64,000 nucleotides of DNA from an uncultured Draconibacterium sp. (GCA_947492175.1 CANLMQ010000001.1:186001-250000), one strand, 5' to 3'. Positions 28,263 to 36,252 are shown, counted from the first letter of the stretch. Translations and numbers: made by a program. Notes: a model not told the origin generated them from the letters alone.

Positions 28263-28682
28263 CTATTGCTTGTCTTGTACAATTTGTTTCTTAAGCTCCT
28301 TGTATTTTAGCTCAGCCTCGCCCAATTGTTTTGCCAGGTTAATAATAGTGCGGTCTTTATCTTTTATTATTTGAAAGATGTCGCTATTCTGAAAATGTTT
28401 GTACTCAATGGGTGGTTCTTCTGCTTTTTTGCCGTGATGTGGTATTAATTCGACGTCCTTAGATTCAGTTTCTAATGGTTTGCGGCGTAACAATTTGTTA
28501 ATATCTAAGTCTGGGCAGGTGTCAGCGATTAAAAATATGTCAACTGAGTCGCGGCGTTTCCAATTTGCTACTACTGCGCCTGAAATGCCTAATTTTCCAG
28601 CTACTTCGCGGTCTTTTGTGAATCCGTAAAAGTCTGCTATTTCGTTGATTATTTCCGTTGCTGTTCTTTTCAAAGTTGTCAA
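28263..28682 (-). CDS. Prophage CI-like repressor
   Basis: A 139-residue protein. Residues 8-65 form a CI-type helix-turn-helix (IINEIADFYGFTKDREVAGKLGISGAVVANWKRRDSVD); residues 95-139 look like a short coiled coil (LAKQLGEAELKYKELKKQI) that would dimerise it. No peptidase domain is present, unlike LexA/lambda CI, so induction is not by self-cleavage. The start codon in this frame is TTG; no ATG is available nearby. It is transcribed leftward, back to back with the early operon, as c is in Mu. Confidence 0.82.
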   Translation of the reverse strand: MTTLKRTATEIINEIADFYGFTKDREVAGKLGISGAVVANWKRRDSVDIFLIADTCPDLDINKLLRRKPLETESKDVELIPHHGKKAEEPPIEYKHFQNSDIFQIIKDKDRTIINLAKQLGEAELKYKELKKQIVQDKQ

Positions 28683-28690
28683 TCTGATAT

Positions 28691-28712
28691 TTGTTAATAA
28701 AAAAGATAACAG
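28691..28712. promoter_or_regulatory. Candidate operator O1
   Basis: An inverted repeat TTGTTA-N10-TAACAg in the intergenic region just upstream of the repressor start. It shares half-sites with the second repeat at 28746-28765. Together they flank the early promoter. Confidence 0.55.
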
Positions 28713-28716
28713 TATG

Positions 28717-28748
28717 TTTGTTTCAGAATGTCAAAGTGTTTATTTTTG
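28717..28748 (+). promoter_or_regulatory. Early (lytic) promoter of the prophage
   Basis: TTTG (28717-28720), a 20-base spacer and TATTTTTG (28741-28748) match the Bacteroidota vegetative promoter. It drives the rightward early operon; the next operator begins inside the -7 box. Confidence 0.75.
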
Positions 28749-28765
28749 TTAACATCTGATAACAA
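28746..28765. promoter_or_regulatory. Candidate operator O2 overlapping the early promoter
   Basis: A perfect 6-base inverted repeat TTGTTA-N8-TAACAA, starting within the -7 box of the early promoter. Repressor or the Ner-like protein bound here would block transcription. Confidence 0.6.
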
Positions 28766-28779
28766 AGTTAAATTAAAAA

Positions 28780-28992
28780 ATGTCAAAAAAGCAAACTGAT
28801 AGCGAAATTATACAATGTAAAGAGTATGGCGACATGGCAGAAGTTGCCCGCACTATGAATATAAGCAGGCACAATGCAACAATGATTTTACGCCGCCCCA
28901 CATCGAAGCGCTACAAAGAAGCAATAGGCATTTTGCGCGAACTAGTAGAAGCGCGCCAGGCACGACAGGAAAGAACACAAGATAATAACTAA
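28780..28992 (+). CDS. Small Ner-like DNA-binding protein
   Basis: A 70-residue protein, first gene of the early operon. The middle (AEVARTMNISRHNATMILRRPTSKRYKEAIGIL) has helix-turn-helix character, with NISRHNATMIL as the likely recognition part, and the tail is Arg/Gln-rich. In Mu and its relatives the gene at this place is ner, which turns down early transcription. The functional match is inferred from size and position, not from sequence identity I can see. Confidence 0.6.
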   Translation: MSKKQTDSEIIQCKEYGDMAEVARTMNISRHNATMILRRPTSKRYKEAIGILRELVEARQARQERTQDNN

Positions 28993-29003
28993 AAACTTAC
29001 ACT

Positions 29004-31052
29004 ATGCAATTGGAATATTTTGAAAATACGCTATGCGTTGAAGCCGGTTGGCTTTATGGCGATGGTGATATTATGACAAAGGCCAATTATGACCGTTTGC
29101 GCCGTAATGGAACTTTGCGATTAATGCGCCGAGGCTGTAAGGGTACGCCCGCGTTAATTGCTTATGATAGCATTCCTGAACGTTTTCAGAAAATAATTGA
29201 ATTAAAGATTGGTGATGTTTATGCCGCTACCCGACATAAGCATTTTGTTGACTTACTGGAAGCTGACGCCGAAGCAACAAGCTTTTTTAGCACTTACCTT
29301 TTACCCGACGGCAGGCACCTTAAGCCAGATACTCAAAAAGAGTACAATACTAACGCTATGTTTTTAAATGCAGTTGGTGTATTGGTGAAGAACCGCCGCG
29401 CTCAGCGTCGTGCTTTGGGGGGGCAGCAAAACGATGTTTGGACACCTATTGCAAATGTGGTTGCACAATTGAAAGACAGCTATAAACACACTTTGCCCGG
29501 CAATCCTCGCCGACTATACGACCGCCACCGCAAGTACGTAAAAGAGGGCTACCCAAGTCTTATTCATAAGAATTTTTGCAACGACCATAGCCGCAAGGTT
29601 AACGAGCAAATTGAGAGTTTAATAATTGCTTTGGCCTGCATGGATAACAAACCCTATTTTAAAGGGAACCACGGCAGCGTACACGATATGTATTTGCAGT
29701 TTTTGGGTGGTGCTATTCAACCGGTTGATGTTCACACAGGCGAGATTTACAACGCAGAAGATTTTAGGAACAATGACGGCACGCCAGTAGTGATTTCGGA
29801 TAGTACGGTTTGGAACTATTTAAGCACTCCTAAAAACCGCGTTATTATTTCGCAGTTTAGGAATGATAAAAAGTACAATGAAGATACTTTTGCGCCTCAC
29901 CACCATCGCCATGCACCGCTGTATTCTTTCAGTAAAATTAGTATGGACGACCGCGATCTGCCACGCAAGGCAATGGACGGACGCCGCCCGAAAGTTTATT
30001 ACGCTTACGACGTTGCAAGTACTTGTGTTACTGGTGCCAGTTACAGCCGCGACAAAGACACGAGTTTGTTTATTGACTGTATGCGAGATATGTTTCAGTT
30101 TATTGAAACTAATGAGCTGGGGCAGCCGCTAGAGGTTGAGGTAGAACACCACTTGGTTAACCAGTTTAAGCACGATTTAATGAAAGCGGGTATGTTGTTT
30201 AATCATGTTCGCTGGTGTGTGCCTGGTAACTCGCAAGAAAAACGCGCCGAGCATTTTAACCGCGCTAAAAAATACGGCTACGAAAAACGTTATCAGGCTG
30301 GTATTGGCCGTTTTCACTCGAAGCTAGAAGCTAACCGCCCTATACAAGAACAGGAATGGAAAGCAGGCAAAGACCGTAAGTTAAAAGAAAAGCTTTTTGA
30401 TTTTGATGAACTGGTTGCCGACGACCGCCGCACAATAGAGGCGTACAACAACGATTTGCACCCAAAACAAAAGCTTTATCCCGGAAAAACCCGCTTACAG
30501 GTTCTAAAAGAGAACCAAAACCCAAATACGGCACAGGTAAACAAAAGCTTGCTTTACAAATATATTGGCAACGCTACTGACACCAGTATACGCCGCAGTC
30601 AGTATTTGCAGGTACAAGGCGAAAAATACGCTTTACCTAGTCCTGATTTAATTGATTTTCTGGAACCAAACAACTACAAGGTTACTGCCTATTGGTTGCC
30701 AAATGGTAACGGAATTATTGACCAGGTTTACGTGTACCAAGGCGACTTATTTATTGGTGAATGTAAGAAACAGGAAACTTATAACGAAGCTAAAGCCGAG
30801 CAAACCGAGAGAGATATTCAAATTCATGCCGAACAGGCCGAATACGTTAGCGCTTACCGCGAAAAGGTAAAAGAGGGTAAAAAGAAAGTTAGCAAGGTGC
30901 GTTTGTTAGAGCCTACGGTTGAAGACAACAGCCCGGTAGAGGTATTTGCCCCACAAACCGACAATCAGCCCAATTATGATTTTGATAACGAAGCCGACGA
31001 CAATTACGACGACTTTGATTATGATGCTGACAACGCAATAGACAGTTTTTAA
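29004..31052 (+). CDS. MuA-type DDE transposase
   Basis: A 682-residue transposase of about MuA length (663). An N-terminal winged-helix DNA-binding part (about 1-75), further end-binding helices, the RNase H-like catalytic core (about 320-440) and a Mu-C-type C-terminal beta domain (about 520-620) can be followed. Asp336 lies in VYYAYDVAST and Glu416 in SQEKRAEHFN, which align with the first Asp and the final Glu of MuA. Where the second Asp is expected I see VEVEHHLV (Glu381), so the second acidic residue is uncertain. The last 40 residues are highly acidic. It cuts and joins phage ends in lysogeny and replicative transposition. Confidence 0.93.
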   Translation: MQLEYFENTLCVEAGWLYGDGDIMTKANYDRLRRNGTLRLMRRGCKGTPALIAYDSIPERFQKIIELKIGDVYAATRHKHFVDLLEADAEATSFFSTYLLPDGRHLKPDTQKEYNTNAMFLNAVGVLVKNRRAQRRALGGQQNDVWTPIANVVAQLKDSYKHTLPGNPRRLYDRHRKYVKEGYPSLIHKNFCNDHSRKVNEQIESLIIALACMDNKPYFKGNHGSVHDMYLQFLGGAIQPVDVHTGEIYNAEDFRNNDGTPVVISDSTVWNYLSTPKNRVIISQFRNDKKYNEDTFAPHHHRHAPLYSFSKISMDDRDLPRKAMDGRRPKVYYAYDVASTCVTGASYSRDKDTSLFIDCMRDMFQFIETNELGQPLEVEVEHHLVNQFKHDLMKAGMLFNHVRWCVPGNSQEKRAEHFNRAKKYGYEKRYQAGIGRFHSKLEANRPIQEQEWKAGKDRKLKEKLFDFDELVADDRRTIEAYNNDLHPKQKLYPGKTRLQVLKENQNPNTAQVNKSLLYKYIGNATDTSIRRSQYLQVQGEKYALPSPDLIDFLEPNNYKVTAYWLPNGNGIIDQVYVYQGDLFIGECKKQETYNEAKAEQTERDIQIHAEQAEYVSAYREKVKEGKKKVSKVRLLEPTVEDNSPVEVFAPQTDNQPNYDFDNEADDNYDDFDYDADNAIDSF

Positions 31053-31077
31053 ACAACACTTAATAACGATTTAAATT

Positions 31078-31962
31078 ATGATTACGCAAGAAGTTAAACA
31101 GTTGATTATTGACAGGCTTAAAGAACGTGAATCGATTGAGGGCAGCCGCCAAAATGTTTGCAGAAAGTACGATTTGCGCCCCGACATATTGAGCCGTATG
31201 CTTAATGGTGAAACAGATAAAGTTTTGTCGGTACAACGCTGGTTGCGCTTGGCGCGCCGTTTCGATATTCCTTTAAATAACGAGGTTAAAATAGAAACTG
31301 CCCAAACGCCAACGTTTAAACACATTTGGGCGCAATTGGAATTTGCACAAGAACACAGTGTAAGCGGTATGCTTTGCGACCGTGCCGATATTGGCAAAAC
31401 GCACACCGCTACTTTATACGCCCGACAGGGTAAAAACGTGGTTTATATTGACTGTGCCCAGTGTAAAAGCTCTCAGGCGTTTATACGTGCTTTAGCAAAG
31501 GGTTTTGGCTTAGAGCATACAGGCAGTTTGCGTATGGTGCGCGACGACCTTTTTGACTATGTAAAAACCGTTGATAAGCCTTTAGTAATACTTGACGAGT
31601 TTGGCGATTTAAGTTTAGGTGCTTACATGGAGTTTAAAGCATTTTGGAATGCAACCGACCATTATTGCGGTTTTTATGCAATGGGAGCCAATGGTTTACG
31701 GCGTAAGATTGAGAACAATATTTCCAAAAACATAATTGGTTTTGAAGAGATATTTAGCCGATTGGGTAACAAGTTTCAGCGCATTACTCCGCAAGACACT
31801 TACAGCTTTAAAAAATTTCAGGATAAACAAATGATTCAGATTGCCAAAGCGAACGGCATAGACAACATTCAGGAAATGTTGGCGCGTAGCAATGGCAGTT
31901 TGCGCCGCATTTCTATTCAGAAAGGAATTGAGAAGAAAAACGACAAAACCAACAACAACTAA
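31078..31962 (+). CDS. MuB-like AAA ATPase, transposition target factor
   Basis: A 294-residue protein. An N-terminal helix-turn-helix (about 1-65, RQNVCRKYDLRPDILSRMLNG) is followed by an ATPase core. Walker A is DRADIGKTHT (about residues 101-111), which keeps GKT but lacks the usual first Gly; Walker B is LVILDEFGDL (about 170-180). MuB binds ATP and target DNA, activates the transposase and gives target immunity. It follows the transposase by 25 bases, the canonical A-B order. Confidence 0.9.
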   Translation: MITQEVKQLIIDRLKERESIEGSRQNVCRKYDLRPDILSRMLNGETDKVLSVQRWLRLARRFDIPLNNEVKIETAQTPTFKHIWAQLEFAQEHSVSGMLCDRADIGKTHTATLYARQGKNVVYIDCAQCKSSQAFIRALAKGFGLEHTGSLRMVRDDLFDYVKTVDKPLVILDEFGDLSLGAYMEFKAFWNATDHYCGFYAMGANGLRRKIENNISKNIIGFEEIFSRLGNKFQRITPQDTYSFKKFQDKQMIQIAKANGIDNIQEMLARSNGSLRRISIQKGIEKKNDKTNNN

Positions 31963-31976
31963 AATCGATTTTCCTG

Positions 31977-32237
31977 ATGCCTAAAAACGAGCAAAGAGCC
32001 GACAGCCGAGAGCAAAGAGTAACAATTACTCAGAAAAACATAGAATTTACGGGCTATAAAATTGCCGACAAAATAGAGGATCTTATAGAGAAACCTCACG
32101 CCGCTAGTATTACGTCGAAAGCGTTTGACGTTGAAGCACCCAACGGCGAAACAGTACAGGTGCAAATTGTGGTTATACAGGCAAAAGAATTGTTTTTGCC
32201 CGACCACATTGAAATGGTGAATTATTACGAAGGATAG
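31977..32237 (+). CDS. Hypothetical phage protein
   Basis: An 86-residue protein of mixed alpha/beta character, not recognised. The first 15 residues are encoded by a purine-rich low-complexity stretch (GAGCAAAGAGCCGACAGCC), so the true start may be the internal part beginning near ITQKNIEF. It lies in the early operon between the two ATPase genes. Confidence 0.6.
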   Translation: MPKNEQRADSREQRVTITQKNIEFTGYKIADKIEDLIEKPHAASITSKAFDVEAPNGETVQVQIVVIQAKELFLPDHIEMVNYYEG

Positions 32238-32249
32238 CAGCGCAAACGA

Positions 32250-32888
32250 ATGGCGAAAAAAGCAATTAACCGCGCAGTGTCGGTTAGTAGCCTCTTAAGT
32301 GCAAAGCATAAAACTTTGCCTTTTAAGGGGCGCTGGCTCGATAGCTTTGGCGAACCTGAATTAACAGGCAGTTGTCTTATTTGGGGTAATTCAGGGAGCG
32401 GTAAAACGCGTTTCGCCTTGCAATTAGCTAAATATTTGGCCAGCCTGCCAGGTATTAAGGTTGCCTATAATAGTTTAGAAGAGGGCGCCAGCCTTTCGCT
32501 AAAAAAGGCAGTAATAGAAACCGGGCTAATTGAGGTAAAAAGAAGCTTTGTAATACTGGACAAAGAACCAATACCAGAGTTAATTGAGCGACTTGCAAAG
32601 CATAAAAGCCCGAATGTAATCTTTATTGATTCCGTGCAATACAGCGGCTTAAATGCTACCAGCTACAAAGAGTTAATAAATCGTTTTCCTAAAAAGCTAT
32701 TTGTGCTGATTAGCCACGCCGAGGGCAAACACCCAGCGGGCAGAGTTGCAAAAGCCATTCGCTACGATGCTATGATGAAATTAAGGGTTGAGGGTTACGC
32801 AGTACCTGCACCTGTTAGCCGTTACGGCGGTGGCGAACCTTTTATTATTTGGCCTGAAGGTGCCGCTAAGTATGGATATGAAATTTAA
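32250..32888 (+). CDS. RecA-like P-loop ATPase of the early region
   Basis: A 212-residue single-domain ATPase. Walker A is WGNSGSGKTRF (about 45-55), a RecA/KaiC-like second motif is VAYNSLEEGASL, Walker B is NVIFIDSVQY, and a sensor-like FVLISHAEG follows. The pattern is that of small RecA-superfamily phage proteins found in the early regions of Bacteroidota transposable phages. A role in phage DNA replication or recombination is likely but not specified by the sequence. Confidence 0.75.
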   Translation: MAKKAINRAVSVSSLLSAKHKTLPFKGRWLDSFGEPELTGSCLIWGNSGSGKTRFALQLAKYLASLPGIKVAYNSLEEGASLSLKKAVIETGLIEVKRSFVILDKEPIPELIERLAKHKSPNVIFIDSVQYSGLNATSYKELINRFPKKLFVLISHAEGKHPAGRVAKAIRYDAMMKLRVEGYAVPAPVSRYGGGEPFIIWPEGAAKYGYEI

Positions 32889-32908
32889 GAGAATTAGAAG
32901 TTTGAAAA

Positions 32909-33019
32909 ATGACCATAGAGGAAAGAATAATAGTAGGAGCAGCAATAATGGCACTGGTTTATTACCTGGTGTTTATTGGCTTTCTGATTTGGTGGCGTAG
33001 AAACACTAATAAAAAGTAA
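32909..33019 (+). CDS. 36-residue single-pass membrane protein
   Basis: A short frame encoding MTIEERIIVGAAIMALVYYL and onward, with one hydrophobic helix (about 8-29) followed by a positively charged WWRRNTNKK tail, an orientation with the C-terminus inside. It fits tightly between two early genes in the same direction (21 and 3 bases), which supports it being real. Function unknown. Confidence 0.6.
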   Translation: MTIEERIIVGAAIMALVYYLVFIGFLIWWRRNTNKK

Positions 33020-33022
33020 AAA

Positions 33023-33361
33023 ATGCAACAACGAGTAAAACAATATTACACAGCCTGCACCGATGCCGGTATTGATGGCAAAGAGCGCTTAAAAGAGCGT
33101 TTTGGGCTTGATAGCGCCAACGATGCCAGCCCCGAGCAATTGGGAACGCTGATATATGAAATTAACGAAGAGGGGAACAAATGGCGGCGCAGGGTAATGG
33201 CTGCTATTGGCGATCACTTAGAGGGACAAAAAAAAGAGTGCAACGCCAATATCATAAAAGCCATTGCCTGCCGCGCTGCTAAAGCAAAGCACTTTAACCG
33301 CATTTCGCACGAATCGTTGCGGGCTATTTATAACCAGTTTTCTAAACCAGTTAAAAAGTAG
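33023..33361 (+). CDS. GemA/Gp16 family regulatory protein (DUF1018)
   Basis: A 112-residue protein. The C-terminal segment with RRRVMAAIGDHL and IIKAIACRAAKAKHFNRI followed by LRAIYNQF is the GemA/DUF1018 signature. In Mu, GemA lies in the early region and modulates host gene expression and DNA topology. The N-terminal part (IDGKERLKERFGLDSANDASPEQLG) also follows the family pattern. Confidence 0.8.
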   Translation: MQQRVKQYYTACTDAGIDGKERLKERFGLDSANDASPEQLGTLIYEINEEGNKWRRRVMAAIGDHLEGQKKECNANIIKAIACRAAKAKHFNRISHESLRAIYNQFSKPVKK

Positions 33362-33365
33362 AAAA

Positions 33366-33743
33366 ATGAAAACAATACCACGAACAATTGAAAAGGTTTG
33401 CAAGCTTCTGCACATTACGCCCGACGCTTATATAAACCTGTTTTTCGACAATGGTTGCGAATACCTGGAACAAAACCAAACAGGCCGCGCCGACGAACTA
33501 CAAAGGCTGATTAAAGCCTTTATATGTTCGCCCAGCTTTTGGCAGTGGTATTGTTTACAGGCCGAAGTTATTGACGCGGTGTTTATTAGTGCCGTGCGCA
33601 AAGATCAAACGCCTCGTACTATTGAGGCATACAAGCTTATGCAAATTCGCAGACAGCTTGCTATACACCAAAATGTTATAGATGCAGTAATTGAAGACGA
33701 ACGCAAACGATTAGCTAAAACCGTATTTAAACAAGCAGTATGA
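33366..33743 (+). CDS. Hypothetical early phage protein
   Basis: A 125-residue, mostly helical protein starting MKTIPRTIEKVCKLLHITPD; not recognised. The start was chosen at the ATG 5 bases after the GemA stop, because the longer open frame overlaps GemA by a hundred bases. Its TGA overlaps the ATG of the next gene, so translation is coupled. Confidence 0.65.
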   Translation: MKTIPRTIEKVCKLLHITPDAYINLFFDNGCEYLEQNQTGRADELQRLIKAFICSPSFWQWYCLQAEVIDAVFISAVRKDQTPRTIEAYKLMQIRRQLAIHQNVIDAVIEDERKRLAKTVFKQAV

Positions 33744-34009
33744 AAATGAAAAAAGACTTAAGGTTATTTAAAAACGGCTTTGTGTACGTGTTTTTGGTTA
33801 GTGCGAATACATTTTGCATAGCTACCCTGTTTTGGGCTGGCATTGTGCTGTTTGGTTTTCTTATCTCGTTTTTATGGGCAGCCAATGTAAAACGCATTTC
33901 AACCAGCAATATAATCGACCGCATTATTTATGCCAGCGGTGCCATGTTTGGCGGCTTGCTAGGCGTGTGGTTATCGAATTTCTTAAAACAAATTGTACAT
34001 ACACTTTAA
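33740..34009 (+). CDS. Small membrane protein
   Basis: An 89-residue protein with two to three hydrophobic segments (about 14-48 and 65-86) and a basic N-terminus (MKMKKDLRLFK). It overlaps the preceding gene by 4 bases (ATGA). It could affect the host envelope early in infection, but nothing in the sequence identifies it. Confidence 0.6.
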   Translation: MKMKKDLRLFKNGFVYVFLVSANTFCIATLFWAGIVLFGFLISFLWAANVKRISTSNIIDRIIYASGAMFGGLLGVWLSNFLKQIVHTL

Positions 34010-34019
34010 AAATTTGAAT

Positions 34020-34709
34020 ATGAATTTAGAAGGATTAACAGATGAACAAATTGCGGCAGAATTTGAGCGCCGCCAATTAGCAAAAAGCGAAGCTGAAAAT
34101 AAAGCTAAACAGCTTCGTTTTGAGTATGAACGCGACAGAAATAAGTTAGTTAGAAAGATGGTTTTGGCCGCTGATAAAATTTACGAACGCATGGCGGCAT
34201 TTAAAAACTTATCTGTTCAGCAGCTTGAAGAATTTTATGATCGTGCAAAACAATATGGCGATGTGAAAAACAGCAGCAAAGGCGGCTTTAATTTACGTAG
34301 TGCCGATGGAACAATGATGGTTAAGTTGGTACGCAATACCAAAAGTTACTACGACGAACGCGCCAATACTGCCGCTGATCTTGTTCGTGAATTTATGACC
34401 GACATGGTTAAGAAGCGCGACCAAAAAACATTTACGTTTATAATGGCACTATTGGAACGTGGAAAAAACAATGAATTTAATCCGGCCAATATTGCCACCA
34501 TTATTAAACACAAAGACGACTTTAACGACCCGCGTTGGTTGCGTGCTATTCAACTCTTCCAAGAGGCACACAATACCGTTCTTGTTAGTATGAATGTTGA
34601 GTTTTACCGCAAGGATAAAGCCGATAAAGATCAGCCTATTGTTTTAACACTGGCTTCTATTCCGCTGGAAGAAATAACCGACGACGTTAAACCCGAAGAG
34701 CAGCAGTAA
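34020..34709 (+). CDS. DUF3164 family phage protein
   Basis: A 229-residue, strongly helical protein. The coiled-coil N-terminus (about 10-50, Glu/Lys-rich) and the block SADGTMMVKLVRNTKSYYDERAN, then LVREFMTDMVKKR and RWLRAIQLFQEAHN, are DUF3164 hallmarks. DUF3164 genes are regular members of the early region of Mu-like phages; their function is not known. Start chosen at MNLEGLTDEQ, which follows an AT-rich leader. Confidence 0.82.
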   Translation: MNLEGLTDEQIAAEFERRQLAKSEAENKAKQLRFEYERDRNKLVRKMVLAADKIYERMAAFKNLSVQQLEEFYDRAKQYGDVKNSSKGGFNLRSADGTMMVKLVRNTKSYYDERANTAADLVREFMTDMVKKRDQKTFTFIMALLERGKNNEFNPANIATIIKHKDDFNDPRWLRAIQLFQEAHNTVLVSMNVEFYRKDKADKDQPIVLTLASIPLEEITDDVKPEEQQ

Positions 34710-34711
34710 CT

Positions 34712-34951
34712 ATGTGGATTTCGATAATAACAATATCTGTTTTACTGCTTCTGATTGTTTGGCAATTGGTGGGCTTTTACAGGCGCGATAAGTTTATAAA
34801 AAACCTTGATAAAGGCGATACCGTGCAATTTGTGTTTTCAGGACAAAAGCTAATCGGCGATGTACTGGAGAAAAGGCCAAACGGGGCAGTAATATTTTAC
34901 GGCAACGAAAAGTATGCCGTATTGAACGACAATATTTTAAAGCGACAATAA
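34712..34951 (+). CDS. Small membrane-anchored protein
   Basis: A 79-residue protein with an N-terminal membrane helix (about 3-22) and a soluble beta-rich tail (GDTVQFVFSGQKLIGDVLEKRPNG), similar in layout to small SH3-like anchors. It starts 2 bases after DUF3164. Not recognised. Confidence 0.6.
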   Translation: MWISIITISVLLLLIVWQLVGFYRRDKFIKNLDKGDTVQFVFSGQKLIGDVLEKRPNGAVIFYGNEKYAVLNDNILKRQ

Positions 34952-35165
34952 ATGGTTACAGGCTAACCGCAAAAGCCTGGGTTCTTTTATTACTGGCGGC
35001 ACTTAATTGATTGTTTCTGTTTTCTGTTTTCATGGCGTAGCCGCCAGTAATTCGCCTGTATTTGGTTTTCAATATCGGTTGAATGCAGAGGCCCTGAAAC
35101 AAGGCAGTGTTACCGGTAACGGCAGTTCGATTCTGCCGACAGGCGCAAGTAGTTTTAATAACAAT
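34952..35165 (+). ncRNA. Candidate structured RNA with a tRNA-like 3' half
   Basis: No frame longer than a few codons is open on the plus strand, but stems are dense: AGGCT/AGCCT (34960-34964, 34974-34978); TTACTGGCGGC (34990-35000) with GCCGCCAGTAA (35040-35050); a closing stem CGCCTGT (35053-35059) with ACAGGCG (35139-35145); and inside it TTCAA/TTGAA (35068-35083), a GTTACCGGTAAC palindrome (35109-35120) and GGCAG-TTCGATT-CTGCC (35121-35137). The last hairpin is a perfect tRNA T-arm next to an acceptor-like stem; the 92-base length and a possible long variable arm recall a class II tRNA, but the D and anticodon arms do not fit. Its function is unknown. Confidence 0.6.
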
Positions 35166-35181
35166 TTAAACAGTATTTAAA

Positions 35182-35433
35182 ATGCCAAATTTCAAAAAAA
35201 TGTTTGGAGGCTTAAGCAAGCCAAAACCAATTCGATTAGAGTTTACAAAAAGTAAAACAAAGCTATACAGTAGTCGCAAGCTGTTAATTATTGGCGACTG
35301 GATGTACTTTAGAAAAGACCTGGTTGAACAGAAAATTACAGAAGTGATTAACACGAAGATTGCCAATGGCGAACTAAAAGAGGTTAAGAAAGGCAAAAGT
35401 GAAAAGGAAAAAAGCAAAAGTGAAAGCAAGTAG
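35182..35433 (+). CDS. Hypothetical basic phage protein
   Basis: An 83-residue lysine-rich protein with a charged C-terminal tail (KKGKSEKEKSKSESK). Not recognised. It is the first gene after the structured intergenic segment and could be regulated by it. Confidence 0.6.
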   Translation: MPNFKKMFGGLSKPKPIRLEFTKSKTKLYSSRKLLIIGDWMYFRKDLVEQKITEVINTKIANGELKEVKKGKSEKEKSKSESK

Positions 35434-35452
35434 CATAACGTTTAATCATGAA

Positions 35453-35548
35453 ATGTGGCGCGTTTGCCATTGTTGCGGCTGTGAGTTTGACTTAAGACGA
35501 CACAGTGGCTTTTGTCCTGAATGTGGAACCGATAACAAACCTGAGTAA
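35453..35548 (+). CDS. Mini zinc-ribbon protein
   Basis: A 31-residue protein, MWRVCHCCGCEFDLRRHSGF and onward, containing two Cys pairs (CHCCGC and CPEC) spaced as in a rubredoxin-type zinc knuckle. An in-frame GTG at 35420 would add 11 residues. The stop codon directly abuts the ATG of the next gene. Likely a small metal-binding regulator; function unknown. Confidence 0.6.
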   Translation: MWRVCHCCGCEFDLRRHSGFCPECGTDNKPE

Positions 35549-35848
35549 ATGAGTAAACTAGCAAATATTAGTGTAAAAATACCTTTCGATTTTGGCGACG
35601 CTGGCGAATTGAAGCTTAAGCGTAACCGCGTGCTAACTGCCCGGTACTATTACTATTTTCATATACTGCGCCGCCGACCCGATGACATTTATATTTTGCT
35701 GGCTGAAAACGAGTTTTTTTTAAAACCCGACACGGTTTACCGCATTTTAACAGAAGACCGGCAAAACAATTTCCTGAACGAATTAATACAAACCAGTGCC
35801 ACCAGTGCCAGGCTGCAAAAAATGTTTCCTGGTTGGAAATGGCAGTAA
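35549..35848 (+). CDS. Hypothetical phage protein
   Basis: A 99-residue protein rich in Tyr, Arg and Leu (RYYYYFHILRRRPDDIYILLAENEFF), ending in KMFPGWKWQ. Not recognised. It begins immediately after the mini zinc-ribbon stop codon, so it is translationally coupled to it. Confidence 0.6.
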   Translation: MSKLANISVKIPFDFGDAGELKLKRNRVLTARYYYYFHILRRRPDDIYILLAENEFFLKPDTVYRILTEDRQNNFLNELIQTSATSARLQKMFPGWKWQ

Positions 35849-35883
35849 GAGAGTTAGAAGTTAGAAGCACGAAGTTAGAAGTT

Positions 35884-36033
35884 ATGGAAGAAATAAGATT
35901 ATTGATTTTACAAGAGATAGAGCATTGCAAAGTGGCTTACATCGAAGCCGACAATGCCGGTTACGAATCGCACAAAAAGCATTATGGTAACCGAAAAAGA
36001 AAGTTAGAAAAAGCGCTCGAAGTGCTACGATAA
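35884..36033 (+). CDS. Small helical hypothetical protein
   Basis: A 49-residue protein (MEEIRLLILQEIEHCKVAYI and onward), predicted to be two helices with a basic C-terminus. A longer open frame begins at 35833 but its first 17 residues are translated from a repeated TTAGAAG octamer-like sequence, so I start at the internal ATG. Confidence 0.5.
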   Translation: MEEIRLLILQEIEHCKVAYIEADNAGYESHKKHYGNRKRKLEKALEVLR

Positions 36034-36072
36034 TTAACAGTTTTCAATTTAATAATTAAACATTTTTGAGTT

Positions 36073-36234
36073 ATGCCAAACGAGAAAGTAAAAGCGCCTA
36101 CAAAGGCAGAAATTAAAGCCGATGCCGAAGCATTGGCAGCGAAAATTAAAAGCGTACCTGATTACGACAAAGATGCAAATTTGTTGTATGCCGTTCGCGA
36201 AGTTGGTAACGCAGTAGATTGGCTTTCGAAATAG
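36073..36234 (+). CDS. Small hypothetical protein
   Basis: A 53-residue helical, Lys/Ala-rich protein (MPNEKVKAPTKAEIKADAEA at the N-terminus, AVREVGNAVDWLSK at the C-terminus). Not recognised. It is followed by a terminator-like hairpin. Confidence 0.6.
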   Translation: MPNEKVKAPTKAEIKADAEALAAKIKSVPDYDKDANLLYAVREVGNAVDWLSK

Positions 36235-36252
36235 CCAAAATTAACAAACAAG

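Noticed and set aside
35054..35145. Functional tRNA gene
   Set aside because: T-arm and acceptor fit, but the D stem does not pair and the anticodon stem keeps only three pairs; reported instead as a tRNA-like RNA.
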